Shown here one piece after another: positions 25,858 to 34,921 of a DNA stretch of 64,000 nucleotides (the stretch's first letter is position 1; each line of letters starts with the position of its first letter). Both the position numbers and the translations under genes were made by a program. The notes below the pieces were generated by a model. The model saw only the letters and a program-made list of their open reading frames with translations. It did no database searches and was not told where the DNA came from. Source of the DNA: Kribbella flavida DSM 17836. Its GTDB lineage: Bacteria; Actinomycetota; Actinomycetes; Propionibacteriales; Kribbellaceae. The DNA lies in the NCBI RefSeq assembly GCF_000024345.1, contig NC_013729.1, positions 2,790,001-2,854,000 on the forward strand. The letters are read 5' to 3'.

Positions 25858-27038
25858 GCACCCAGCAGCGCAGCACCACCTTGAGGCACCCGTGGCAGCT
25901 GGTGGCGCACCGCGAGATCAGCACCAAGCTGCGGGACAAGACGTTCATCGGCTCGACCCTGTTCATGCTGATCCTGGTGCTGGCGGCGGTGGTGATCCCC
26001 GCGCTGCTGGCCGGCAACAACGACCCGGACAAGATCGCGGTGCTGGACGACAGCGGCGCGAAGGTCGTCCAGGTGGCCGACGCGATCAACGGGGGCGGCG
26101 CCTTCGAGGTGACCCGGGTGGCCGACCGGGCCGCGGCCGAGAAGGCCGTGACCGACGGCGACGCCGAGGCCGCCCTGCTGCCGGCCGACACCGGGTTCGT
26201 CGTACTGGGGGACGACAAGGTCGACTCCGACACGCAGAACAGCCTGCGTGAGGCGGTGGTGAACCTCGGAATGGAGCAGAACGCGGCGAAGGCCGGGCTC
26301 ACCCCGGAGCAACTGCGGGCCAACACCACCGTCGAGGAGCAGTTGCTGAATCCCGGGCCGCTGCCCGAGGTGGTGGCCGGCTTCGTGAACATCGGTCTGG
26401 CGCTGGCGTTCTACATGACCGCGCTCGGCTTCGGCATGATGATCGCGCAGAGCGTGGTGCAGGAGAAGGAGAGCCGGGTGGTCGAGATCCTGGCCGCTGC
26501 GGTGCCGATCCGCGCCCTGCTGTGGGGCAAGGTGATCGGCAACACGGTGCTGGCGCTGGGGCAGATCGTGGTGATCGCGGCCGCCTCGCTGATCGGGCTG
26601 GTGCTCACCGACCAGGCCGACATCCTCGAGGTCGTCGCGCCGGTGGCCGGCTGGTTCGTGGTGTTCTTCGTGCTCGGGTTCCTCGCGCTGGCCGGGCTGT
26701 GGGCGGTGGCCGGGTCGCTGGCCACCCGGCAGGAGGACCTCGGCTCGACCACGCTGCCGGGGCAGATGATCCTGATGCTGCCGTTCTTCTTCTCGGTCTT
26801 CGCCGGGCCGTCGGCCAAGGCGGTCGCCTCGTTCGTGCCGATCGCTTCGTCGATGGCGATGCCGGGCCGGATGCTGACCGAGGACGTGCCGGTCTGGCAG
26901 CCGCTGGTGGCGATCGTGCTGCTGCTGGTCGCGACCGTGCTGATCGTGCGGCTCGGGGCCCGGCTGTACGAGCGGACGCTGCTGCAGACCGGGCGCAAGC
27001 TCGGCTACCGGGAGGCGATGGCGCTCAAGCCGTCCTGA
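25854..27038 (+). CDS. ABC-2 type permease (NatB-like)
   Basis: Membrane subunit of 394 residues. A first transmembrane helix (about 28-52) is followed by a large extracytoplasmic domain (about 53-185) with DPDKIAVLDDSG and ADRAAAEKAVTDGDAEAALL, then five helices containing VVQEKESRVVEILAAAVPIRALLWGK, the hallmark of NatB/YhaP exporters. Coupled to the ATPase upstream. Substrate unknown. A 13-14-bp hairpin follows the stop. Confidence 0.94.
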   Translation: MSTQQRSTTLRHPWQLVAHREISTKLRDKTFIGSTLFMLILVLAAVVIPALLAGNNDPDKIAVLDDSGAKVVQVADAINGGGAFEVTRVADRAAAEKAVTDGDAEAALLPADTGFVVLGDDKVDSDTQNSLREAVVNLGMEQNAAKAGLTPEQLRANTTVEEQLLNPGPLPEVVAGFVNIGLALAFYMTALGFGMMIAQSVVQEKESRVVEILAAAVPIRALLWGKVIGNTVLALGQIVVIAAASLIGLVLTDQADILEVVAPVAGWFVVFFVLGFLALAGLWAVAGSLATRQEDLGSTTLPGQMILMLPFFFSVFAGPSAKAVASFVPIASSMAMPGRMLTEDVPVWQPLVAIVLLLVATVLIVRLGARLYERTLLQTGRKLGYREAMALKPS

Positions 27039-27060
27039 TTCATCGGACCTGGTTCATCGG

Positions 27061-27098
27061 CACAGCCGGGCGAGCGTTACAGACTTCGCCCGGCTGTG
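27061..27098 (+). terminator. Hairpin after the NatAB-like operon
   Basis: CACAGCCGGGCGA (27061-27073) pairs perfectly with TCGCCCGGCTGTG (27086-27098), loop 12 bases (one further G-T pair possible), 22 bases past the permease stop. No T-run. Confidence 0.7.
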
Positions 27099-27158
27099 AC
27101 GAAACCGCAATGCGACCTGGCTGTCTGCCGTGCCGCACCTCGGCTACGGTCACAACGC

Positions 27159-28124
27159 ATGAACGTCGAGCTGCGCCACCTGCGGGTGGTGGTCCTGGTG
27201 GCAGAGGCGGGGTCCGTCGGACGGGCCGCCCGCTGGCTGAAGGTCAGCCAGCCGAGCCTGACCGCTCAGCTCAAGCGCATCGAGTCGGCGTTCGGTGGCG
27301 AGCTGTTCGAACGCTCCCGCACCGGCGTCACCCCGACCCCGCTCGGCCGGTACGCCGTGGAGCGGGCCCGCGCGATCCTCGTCGACGTCGACCACCTGTC
27401 GGCGACCGTGTCGGCGATGACCGCGGTCCAGTCCAGCGCGGTCCGGCTCGGCGGGTTCCCGACCGCGCCGATGTCGGGCATCGCGAGTCGGCTGCGGGAC
27501 CACGGTGAGATCGAGCAGGTCAGCATCGAGGTGGAGTGGGCGACCAGCGTGCTGCTGCAGCAGCTGGAGAGCGGGCGGCTGGACTTCGCCCTGCTGCGCG
27601 AGTTCCCCGGCTTCGAGCTGCGGCTGCCGACCGGGGTGAACGCCCGCACGATCGTCGACTCCGAGTCGGCGTACGTGGTGATGGCCGCCGACCACCCGCT
27701 CGCGGTGGCCAGCCGGCACCGCGGCGAGATCGACCTGGCCGACCTGGCGGGGGAGGAGTGGATCGGCGAACCGCCGGACGACAGCGGCTTCCACGTGCTG
27801 TTCCGATCGGCCTGCGAGCAGGCCGGCTTCACACCCCGGGTCGAGCACCACTCGGTGGACACGTCGGTGGTGATGGGGTTCGTCACCAGTGGTCAGGGCG
27901 TCGCGCTGATCTCGCCCACGTCGTACCGGATGCTGTCGAGCGAGGTCACCACCAGACGGCTGGTGGGTGATCCGTTCCACCGGCGGCTGCTGCTTGCGTG
28001 GAGCACCGAGTCGCCTCGCGCGCCGATGGCGCCGGAGGTCTGCCAGATGGCCGTCCAGGCGTACGACGAGGCTTTCGCCGAGCATGCGCGTTGGGGCCAG
28101 CGCCAGCGGATGCACGTCGCCTGA
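27159..28124 (+). CDS. LysR family transcriptional regulator
   Basis: Regulator of 321 residues. The N-terminal winged helix is MNVELRHLRVVVLVAEAGSVGRAARWLKVSQPSLTAQ, split here as two adjacent helices, followed by FERSRTGVTPTPLG and a periplasmic-binding-protein-like effector domain (about 90-300). The ATG at 27159 is eight bases past a -10-like TACGGT and has no RBS, so it is probably leaderless. No divergent target gene is present; the upstream gene ends in a terminator. Ligand unknown. Confidence 0.93.
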   Translation: MNVELRHLRVVVLVAEAGSVGRAARWLKVSQPSLTAQLKRIESAFGGELFERSRTGVTPTPLGRYAVERARAILVDVDHLSATVSAMTAVQSSAVRLGGFPTAPMSGIASRLRDHGEIEQVSIEVEWATSVLLQQLESGRLDFALLREFPGFELRLPTGVNARTIVDSESAYVVMAADHPLAVASRHRGEIDLADLAGEEWIGEPPDDSGFHVLFRSACEQAGFTPRVEHHSVDTSVVMGFVTSGQGVALISPTSYRMLSSEVTTRRLVGDPFHRRLLLAWSTESPRAPMAPEVCQMAVQAYDEAFAEHARWGQRQRMHVA

Positions 28125-28186
28125 CGTTGCGCGGGGTTCTTCGGTCTTTCGGGGGAAGTTGGTTGTACCGGGGGCGTCCGGCGTTC

Positions 28187-28384
28187 TTGCCGTACTGGAC
28201 CGGTCGGCGGCGTCCTCGGCGGCAGTCGGGAACGCATCGCCGGTGGAGGCATCGGAATTGAGCTGGCCCGGGCGGCGTTTTGCCGTACTGGACCGGTCGG
28301 CTGTGTCCTCGGCGGCGATCGCGAACGCATCGCCGGCGTAGGCATCGCGGTCGAGCTGGCCCGGGCGGCGTCTTGCTGTACTGA
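28187..28384. repeat. 93-bp tandem repeat, two copies plus a partial third
   Basis: Units begin with TTGCCGTACTGGACCGGTCGG at 28187 and 28280 (exactly 93 bp apart); a third copy starts at 28373 (TTGCTGTACTG) and decays. The two full units are about 85-90 percent identical. Translated, a unit would give 31 residues. Confidence 0.85.
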
Positions 28385-28524
28385 AGGCCCGGCGGCGCCG
28401 TGTTGTACCGGCAAAGGCAGGTCAGCTCCTCGGCCGAGGGGTGCGGTGCCCAGGAAAGCTGTGTGCCCGCACCGGCGCCGGGCGTCCCCTTGGCCTGGGC
28501 TGACGCGTTGTCCTGTGCCGAAAA

Positions 28525-28566
28525 AGGCCCGGCGGCCGACTCCTCGTGGAGTCGGCCGCCGGGCCT
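28525..28566 (-). terminator. Strong rho-independent terminator
   Basis: A perfect 19-bp stem (28525-28543 with 28548-28566) and a 4-base loop, followed on the minus strand by a short T-run (AAAAA on the plus strand at 28521-28525). It begins 15 bases past the stop of the membrane protein gene. Confidence 0.92.
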
Positions 28567-28580
28567 ACTGCTCAGTGTCC

Positions 28581-30515
28581 TCAGGCTCCCGCGGGCCGGA
28601 ACTGCCCCGGAAACTCCATCATCCCCGGCGCCGCGACCGGTTGCCCACCGTGCTGCGGCGTCTCGAACGCATCGACGAAGAACTCCCCGGTGTCCTCCGG
28701 ATCAGGCCCGTCCATCCGCTCCCGGTACTGCTGCCCAACCTCTTCGTTGCTCTGCCCGAACCCAGCGACCCCCAGGCTCGCCGTCGGCCCGGCAGCCCCG
28801 TCGGGCTTCGCTCCCTCCGACGCCTGCCCGGTCTCACTCGGCCGCACCGACTCGGTCGGCTCCGATGACTCGATCGGCTGCGCTGACTCCATGGGCTGCA
28901 CTGACTCCAGAGGCTGCGTCTCCGTGCCCGCGCTCTGTTCGGTGGCCTCCGTGGGCTGCACCGACTCCATGGGCCGCGTCTCCGCGCCCACAGTCTGCTC
29001 CGAAGGCTTCGTGGCCTCCGCAGTCGCCTGCGGCTTGTCGTCCACGACGGTCTCGTGATCTGCCGCTCGAGCCGGCACTCCGCTGCCCGCGGCAGGCTCT
29101 GCGCTGTCCGCCACAACGCCCGCCTGAGACGCCGGCGGCACCTCAGCCGTGGGCGGAACCGGAGCAGCGTGGCGAGCTTCCACAACCGTCGGCTCGCCGG
29201 CGACAGTCGCCGTCCCGACCGACTGCGGCGTCCCGGCCGACTGCGGCGTCCCGGCCGACTGCGGCGTCCCGGCCGACTGCGCCGTCCCGGCCAACTCCGG
29301 CCTCTCAACGGCCCGCGGCGTCGCTACGGTCTCCGATGCCTCCGCAACCTTCGTCTCTTCGGACGCCTTCACAGGCTCCGGCGCGACAGTCGTCTCTCCG
29401 GCCGGCTTAGCAGCCTCCGGCGAGACCGTCATCTCTTCGGAAGCCTTCACGTTCTCCGGCGCGACCGTCGACTCTGCCAACGGCGCCACACTCTCCGGCG
29501 CATCTTTCGGTTCGGTCGTCGCAGCCTCGGCCCGCTCGGCGCCAACCTGCGTCTCGGCACGCGAAGACACCCCAGCCGCCGCGGACTCCTTCGCCACAGC
29601 AGCCCCCGCTACGCCCGCCCCAGCAACTCCAGCAGCAGCCGCCCCAGCAACTCCAGCAGCAGTCGCCCCAGCAACCACCGGCGCCGCAGCAGCCGAACCC
29701 CCGCCGTCCTTCCCGCCCTTGTCCGCACCATCAGCCGAAGTCACCGGCGAGACAACCGTCTCATCCCGATCGACCGGCATCATCTGCGTCTCGTCCGCCC
29801 CGGCGGGCACCTGCGTCGCCCGCTCAGCGCGCTCGTTGCCCGCGGCACCAACAACAGCCGTGTCGTCCCGCTCGGCCCGCACACCGGAGTTCGGGAACTG
29901 CATCGTCTGCTCATCCGCTTGACTGCGCGGCTGAATCGCCGCCGGCTCCGCTTCGAACGGATCGTCGTAGCCGCTGTTCCCGAAGTTGGCGAACCGGTTC
30001 TCGCCAGCCGCCGGGTAGTCGTTCCCAGCAGCAGCCGGGTACACCGCCGCGACCTCGGCCTCCTGCTGCGCCTGCGCGAGCTCCTGCTCCCGCTGCCGCC
30101 GAGCAGCCTCGGCCCGCGCCGCCCGGCGCCGCCGTACCGCCCGAGTGATCAGCTGAATGGCGTACACCAGCGAGATCACCGCGAGAACCGGCACCAGCCC
30201 GTTCAGCGTGTACTGCTTGATGCCGTCGATCATGCCGGTGGTCACGCCCGGGACGTCGTTCAGGAAGTTCGTCGTCCGGTTGGGGATCCAGTGCACGGCG
30301 TAGATCATCGCGCCGAACGTCAACGCGGCGCCGAGCGCGGCCGCCCCGGAGAAGTACGAGACGACCAACCAGAAGAACAGCGCTCCGATGCCATAGGCAA
30401 GCGCCATCTCCTTCGCGTTCAGCTCGATCCCGCCGTCCGCCGTCAGCACTCCGAACGCCGCCGGCCCCGCCACCGCCACGACGATCCCGAGAAGGAAACC
30501 AAGGAATTTGGACAC
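28581..30515 (-). CDS. Four-helix membrane protein with very long low-complexity tail
   Basis: Protein of 644 residues, not recognised. Residues 3-125 hold four hydrophobic segments (FLGFLLGIVVAVAGPAAFG, MALAYGIGALFFWLVVSYF, GAALTFGAMIYAVHWI, GLVPVLAVISLVYAIQLI). A basic, Gln/Ala-rich coiled stretch (RRRRAARAEAARRQREQELA) follows, then about 480 residues of acidic Ala/Pro/Thr/Glu-rich disorder with short repeats: QSAGTP four times, VAPEN/VSPEA units, TQPLESVQPMESAQP. The GTG at 30515 follows a -10-like TACGGT by six bases, suggesting a leaderless transcript. Base composition of the tail is normal for the region. Possibly a scaffold or envelope protein (inference). Confidence 0.8.
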   Translation of the reverse strand: MSKFLGFLLGIVVAVAGPAAFGVLTADGGIELNAKEMALAYGIGALFFWLVVSYFSGAAALGAALTFGAMIYAVHWIPNRTTNFLNDVPGVTTGMIDGIKQYTLNGLVPVLAVISLVYAIQLITRAVRRRRAARAEAARRQREQELAQAQQEAEVAAVYPAAAGNDYPAAGENRFANFGNSGYDDPFEAEPAAIQPRSQADEQTMQFPNSGVRAERDDTAVVGAAGNERAERATQVPAGADETQMMPVDRDETVVSPVTSADGADKGGKDGGGSAAAAPVVAGATAAGVAGAAAAGVAGAGVAGAAVAKESAAAGVSSRAETQVGAERAEAATTEPKDAPESVAPLAESTVAPENVKASEEMTVSPEAAKPAGETTVAPEPVKASEETKVAEASETVATPRAVERPELAGTAQSAGTPQSAGTPQSAGTPQSVGTATVAGEPTVVEARHAAPVPPTAEVPPASQAGVVADSAEPAAGSGVPARAADHETVVDDKPQATAEATKPSEQTVGAETRPMESVQPTEATEQSAGTETQPLESVQPMESAQPIESSEPTESVRPSETGQASEGAKPDGAAGPTASLGVAGFGQSNEEVGQQYRERMDGPDPEDTGEFFVDAFETPQHGGQPVAAPGMMEFPGQFRPAGA

Positions 30516-31661
30516 ATCCCCACCGTAGCGACGTTTTCCCCACACACAGCGACGACACTTCGCGCGCCGAGCCCAACGTTGACCTACACCCGGTCACGAC
30601 CCCGCAACAACCAGACAACGACAGCCCCACCCGCACGAACCCCACGGCCCGCCTACCCACGACCCCGCCGGCGATCGCAACCAGCAACACCAGCCCGCCC
30701 GACCTCCCAGCAGGCGACGCCGCAGCCAGAACATCGACGTGCCGCCCACCTCACTGCCCCCCAATCGCCGCCGGCCCGGCCTTCTCAGCAAGCCCCTCAG
30801 TCCCACAACGACGCACGTACTGCAGTCCAACCCCGGCACCTCCAACCCCGGCGTCATCCGGCACTGTCCCGCCCAGCTGCCGCAGCGTGTCCTCAGCCCC
30901 ACCGACCGATGCATCGCAGCCCGACCCGTCAACCAGCTGCTGTGCAGCGCGACCCGTCAACCAGCTGCGGTGCTGCTATGCCCTGCTCAACTGCTACGGC
31001 CGCGTGTTCCCGCCCTCCACCGCGACGGACGTATCGCTGCCCCATCCCGCCAACCGGCCGCTATGCAGTTTCCGCCGCTCAGCCGCCAGGACGTCCCCAA
31101 CCTTCATGCCCCCAGACATACCGCCGCCCATCCCGCGAACCGGCTGCTGTGCAGGCGCCGCCGCCCGGCTGCTACGGCGTGCTCCGGGACGTAACGCCGC
31201 CCCTCTCCGCGAACCGGCTGCTGTGCAGGCGCCGCCGCCCGGCTGCTACGGCGTGCTCCGGGACGTAACGCCGCCCCTCTCCGCGAACCGGCTGCTGTGC
31301 AGGCGCCGCCGCCCGGCTGCTACGGCGTGCTCCGGGACGTAACGCCGCCCCTCTCCGCGAACCGGCTGCTGTGCAGGCGCCGCCGCCCGGCTGCTACGGC
31401 GTGCTCCGGGACGTAACGCCGCCCCTCTCCGCGAACCGGCTGCTGTGCAGGCGCCGCCGCCCGGCTGCTACGGCGTGCTCCGGGACGTAACGCCGCCCCT
31501 CTCCGCGAACCGGCTGCTGTGCAGGCGCCGCCACTCAGCTGCTACGGCGTGCTCCCGGACGTAATGGCGCCCAACTCCGCCAGGCAGCGCCAACTGAGGT
31601 CCTACGCAGTCACCGCCAGACCAACCGCGGCACTGCTAACGCCTACCTGCCGCCTCCAGGC
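30516..31661. other. 1.1-kb gene-free, repeat-rich stretch downstream of lipB
   Basis: No supported gene on either strand. From about 30930 it contains degenerate copies of CCAACCGGCTGCTGTGCAG-like units, which become perfect between 31137 and 31506. Open frames cross it but depend on the repeat and have no RBS or family resemblance. Confidence 0.65.
31137..31580. repeat. 74-bp tandem repeat array, five perfect copies plus one decayed
   Basis: Units start with GAACCGGCTGCTGTGCAGG at 31137, 31211, 31285, 31359 and 31433; these five are identical base for base. A sixth unit (31507-31580) has diverged by roughly ten substitutions. 74 is not a multiple of three, so the array cannot encode a repeated peptide in one frame. 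Each unit contains CGGCTGCT twice and a possible 6-bp stem CGGCGT/ACGCCG. Confidence 0.96.
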
Positions 31662-32384
31662 TTACGGCGTGACCGCCAGCCCGTACGTGATCCCAGCCGG
31701 CGCTGCATCCACATGATCCAGATCGGGCGTCCGCTCGTACTCTTCCCAAGCGAGCATCCGGTCCAGCTCCCGCCGCACCGTCGGCAGCACCTCGCCGACG
31801 CTCACATCCCGCCCGAGCTCCTTCGACAACGTCGTCACGTCGGCGTCCGAGATCCCGCACGGCACGATCCGGTCGAACCAGGCCAGATCGTTGTCACAGT
31901 TCAGCGCGAACCCATGCATCGTCACGCCCTGCGCCACCCGGATCCCGATCGCCGCGATCTTCCGCTCCCGCCCACGTTCGTCAGCCGGCACCCAGACCCC
32001 ACTGCGCCCCTTGACCCGGCCCGTCCGCACTCCCAGCTCAGCGCAGACCGCGATCAACGCCTCCTCCAACCGCCGAACGTAGTCGACGACGTACACGTGC
32101 GAGGCCAGCTTCACGATCGGGTAGCCCACCAACTGTCCCGGACCGTGCCAGGTGATCTTGCCCCCGCGGTCGACGTCCACCACGGGCGTACCGTCCATCG
32201 GTCGCTCGTGCGCCTCGGTGCGCTTGCCGGCGGTGTAAACCGGCGGGTGCTCGAGCAGGATGACCGTGTCCTCGCCGCTGCCTTCGACAACCGCAGTGTG
32301 CAGCTTGCGCTGCTCCGCCCACGCCTGCTCGTAGTCAACCGCCTCGGCGCCGAACCCGGCCTCCACGTACTTGATAACCCTCAC
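31662..32384 (-). CDS. lipB: Octanoyl-[ACP]:protein N-octanoyltransferase
   Basis: Transfers octanoate from acyl carrier protein to lipoyl domains, the first step of de novo lipoylation; 240 residues. Key motifs are [10 protein letters not shown] near residue 52, [20 protein letters not shown] with the conserved RGG and [13 protein letters not shown] with the catalytic Lys further on in [11 protein letters not shown], and the Cys-containing [17 protein letters not shown]. Start GTG at 32384, seven bases after a -10-like TAGACT, so probably leaderless. Works with lipA located 10 kb away and serves sucB and gcv systems. Confidence 0.96.
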   Translation of the reverse strand: MRVIKYVEAGFGAEAVDYEQAWAEQRKLHTAVVEGSGEDTVILLEHPPVYTAGKRTEAHERPMDGTPVVDVDRGGKITWHGPGQLVGYPIVKLASHVYVVDYVRRLEEALIAVCAELGVRTGRVKGRSGVWVPADERGRERKIAAIGIRVAQGVTMHGFALNCDNDLAWFDRIVPCGISDADVTTLSKELGRDVSVGEVLPTVRRELDRMLAWEEYERTPDLDHVDAAPAGITYGLAVTP

Positions 32385-32425
32385 GCCTTCGAGTCTATGC
32401 CTCCCGCTCGCCCGGCCAACCTCCC

Positions 32426-32464
32426 TATCCACAGCCCCCGGCAACCCTCACCGACTGTGGATAA
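32426..32464. promoter_or_regulatory. Inverted pair of DnaA-box-like 9-mers
   Basis: TATCCACAG (32426-32434) and CTGTGGATA (32455-32463) form a perfect 9-bp inverted repeat. The second contains TGTGGATAA, the exact complement of the TTATCCACA DnaA box. It sits between lipB and the pseudokinase gene, whose starts diverge. Confidence 0.45.
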
Positions 32465-32503
32465 CTCCGCAGCCGCCGCTCGACATTCGTGCACCCTCCT
32501 TGC

Positions 32504-34921
32504 ATGGCACTCGAAGACATCTCCGGCTACAGCCTGCGCCGGAGGCTCGGGTCCGGATCGGCCGGCACCGTCTGGCTGGTCCGCGACCTGGCCTCCGGCC
32601 GCCACGCCGTACTCAAACGCATCCCCGCCACCGCCGCCGACTCACCAGCCACCCTCGACCGTGACTTGTCCGTCCTCAAAGCCATCCAGCACCCGCACAT
32701 CGCCCGCCTCATCGAGGTTCGCCATTCCGGCCCCGACCGCCTCCTCTTCACCCAGTACGTCCCCGCCGGCACCTTGACGGCCCTGCTAGAACGCCGAGGC
32801 GACCTCTCACTGGGCGAGTTGGTCACCCTCGTTAACCCGCTGGCCGACGCCCTCGCCACCTTGCACCAAGCCGGCCTCCACCACGGCCGCCTGACCGCCG
32901 ACAACATCATGTTCGACGCCGACGGCCGCCCCGTCATCACCGACGCCGCCCTCCACCACTTGGCCCCGGCCGCCACCCCGGCTGACGACCTCACCGCCCT
33001 GGCCACCCTCACCTACCAAGCCGGCGGCGATCCGACCACGTTCCCGGCCGAGCTCTTCACCCAGCCGGCTCCCACCCTCGCCCGCCAGGTCCTAGCCCTC
33101 GCCCCGCCCCGAGCTCTCAACCTCGCCTTCGAACGCACCTCCATTGCCACCGCCGTCGACTCCTCATCAACCGCCGCAACCGACACCGCCCCCGCCCCAA
33201 CGCCCCTTAACGCCACGCCAACAACCACCCGGGCCACGCCGACAACCTTCTCGACCGCAGCTCCCACCGCAGCCGGCAACGCCACGAACCCGTCCGTCGA
33301 GAGCGCCGCCATCAATCCCCACCCAGCCGACGAACCCCTCACCACCGGCTCAACCCTTGACCCCCTCCGAGCTCTCACCGTCCGCCGTTTCCCCATCAAC
33401 AGCAGCCGTCCACAATCCGCCTCGGCTCACCCCTCCACCCCGCGCCCTTTCGCCCACCCCCGACCGGCCCTTGCCGCCCAACCCCCGACGAACGACCCGG
33501 TACGCCCCACCCCCGCCGAATACCGCCCCACCCCGCCCGGCCTGACCCCAGCCGAGCCTCCCGCGACAGCGTCGGCCTTCGCCACCGAAAGCCAACGACC
33601 CACACCTGCGCCGCACTCCACACCGGCCGCCTCCACGGGCCAGCGGCCCACACCGGCACCAGACTCCTCATCCACCACGACCGCAGACCAACGGTCCGCG
33701 CCAACACCGTCCTTCCCGCCCGATCGCCTGAGCCAACGGCACACACCGCCCTTCGACTTCGCCGACGCCCACCTGGCGAGCGAGACGCCCACGCCGGCAT
33801 CCGATCTGAGTCGTGTGCATCCAGCGATCCACGGGCCCACGCCGGCGTTCGGTTTCGGTGGCGCCGACCCGGCGAGCGAGACGCCCACGCCGGCATCCGG
33901 TCTCGGTGATGTCCCGGCGGACCCAAGGCCTACGCCGACACCCGGTTTCGGTCACGCGGACCCAACGAACCACAGATCTACGCCAGCGTCCGATTCCCCC
34001 AACGCCGAGAGGGCGCGCGAGCCGGCCAGCTTCTTGCCACAGTTCAGTCCAGCCCTGCATCCGAATGCCCTCCCACCCACGGACGCCGTCACCTTCCTCG
34101 CCCCACCCGCTGACGCGCCAACGCGCCCAAGCCCCACTGGCCGTCCCAGCCGCTCCACCCGCCATCGCAAACGCTCAACACGCACTAGCCACCGCACGCC
34201 ATCCCGTACCCCACGTCGCGACACCAACCGCCGAGCCCACCGAGACACCACCAACCGCCTCAGCCAGATCCTCGCCGCCTCTCGTCGAGTCCCACCCTCG
34301 CGCCGCAACGCCTACGGAATCCTCGCTATGGCAGCCCTCGCCGCTGTCATCGTCCTAGCCGTCGCCCTGACCACCCTCGGCGTCTTCAAAACCCCTACCA
34401 CCAACCCCGCCGCAGCCTCCCCGCCCTCACCCACGCCACCGCCGGCGCCGTCCGCATCCACCACGTCATCTTCGGCCGCGCCACCGCCCGCCACCCCCGT
34501 CTCTACGCCCACCACCACCCCGGCGATGCCATCCGCTCCCGGCGATCGAACCTGGCTGCAAACCCTCCAGTCGCTCGACAATCGCCGAGCCCACGCCTTC
34601 TGGACCCTCAACCCCACCGAACTCGACGCCGTCTACTCACCAGGCAGCCGCCCCTGGACCGCAGACCGCGCCCTCCTCGCCTCGTACAAGTCCCAAAACG
34701 TCCGAATCTCCAACCTCCGCCTGCAAATCCAGCACCTGCAACAAGAACCCGGCCCCGGCCCCACCATCACCCTCAAGGTGACCGACCGCCTGATCTCCGC
34801 CACCGCTCACACCCGAACCGGCCAACGTACCCAGCTCGCACCCGGGCCCCCAACCACCCGCCGAATCACCCTGACTCCGCACGGCAAAACCTGGCGAATC
34901 ACCACCATCGCCCCCGCCTGA
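32504..34921 (+). CDS. Receptor-like pseudokinase with long Pro/Thr linker
   Basis: Membrane protein of 805 residues. Residues 9-200 are a serine/threonine kinase-like fold with glycine loop LGSGSAGTV and Lys38 (HAVLKRI), but the catalytic loop reads HHGRLTADN (126-134) in place of HRDxKxxN and the DFG site reads TDAA (146-149). It should therefore be inactive, like the MviN pseudokinase I know from mycobacteria. About 400 residues of Pro/Thr/Ala-rich linker follow, with a repeated SETPTPAS unit, then one transmembrane helix (about 603-630) and a 120-residue external domain resembling NTF2-like sensor modules. ATG 32504; GTG 32489 possible. Confidence 0.87.
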   Translation: MALEDISGYSLRRRLGSGSAGTVWLVRDLASGRHAVLKRIPATAADSPATLDRDLSVLKAIQHPHIARLIEVRHSGPDRLLFTQYVPAGTLTALLERRGDLSLGELVTLVNPLADALATLHQAGLHHGRLTADNIMFDADGRPVITDAALHHLAPAATPADDLTALATLTYQAGGDPTTFPAELFTQPAPTLARQVLALAPPRALNLAFERTSIATAVDSSSTAATDTAPAPTPLNATPTTTRATPTTFSTAAPTAAGNATNPSVESAAINPHPADEPLTTGSTLDPLRALTVRRFPINSSRPQSASAHPSTPRPFAHPRPALAAQPPTNDPVRPTPAEYRPTPPGLTPAEPPATASAFATESQRPTPAPHSTPAASTGQRPTPAPDSSSTTTADQRSAPTPSFPPDRLSQRHTPPFDFADAHLASETPTPASDLSRVHPAIHGPTPAFGFGGADPASETPTPASGLGDVPADPRPTPTPGFGHADPTNHRSTPASDSPNAERAREPASFLPQFSPALHPNALPPTDAVTFLAPPADAPTRPSPTGRPSRSTRHRKRSTRTSHRTPSRTPRRDTNRRAHRDTTNRLSQILAASRRVPPSRRNAYGILAMAALAAVIVLAVALTTLGVFKTPTTNPAAASPPSPTPPPAPSASTTSSSAAPPPATPVSTPTTTPAMPSAPGDRTWLQTLQSLDNRRAHAFWTLNPTELDAVYSPGSRPWTADRALLASYKSQNVRISNLRLQIQHLQQEPGPGPTITLKVTDRLISATAHTRTGQRTQLAPGPPTTRRITLTPHGKTWRITTIAPA

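Larger units (their letters stand above)
28125..28580. other. Gene-free stretch with a 93-bp repeat and a terminator
   Basis: No convincing gene. It holds two copies of a 93-bp tandem repeat (28187 onwards) and, at its right end, the terminator of the minus-strand membrane protein. Open frames through the repeat exist on both strands because 93 is a multiple of three. Confidence 0.6.

Noticed and set aside
29055..31268. 737-codon plus-strand frame
   Set aside because: Arg/Pro-rich shadow of the membrane protein gene that ends inside the repeat array.
31137..31580. CRISPR array
   Set aside because: The 74-bp units are directly tandem with no unique spacers and no cas genes.
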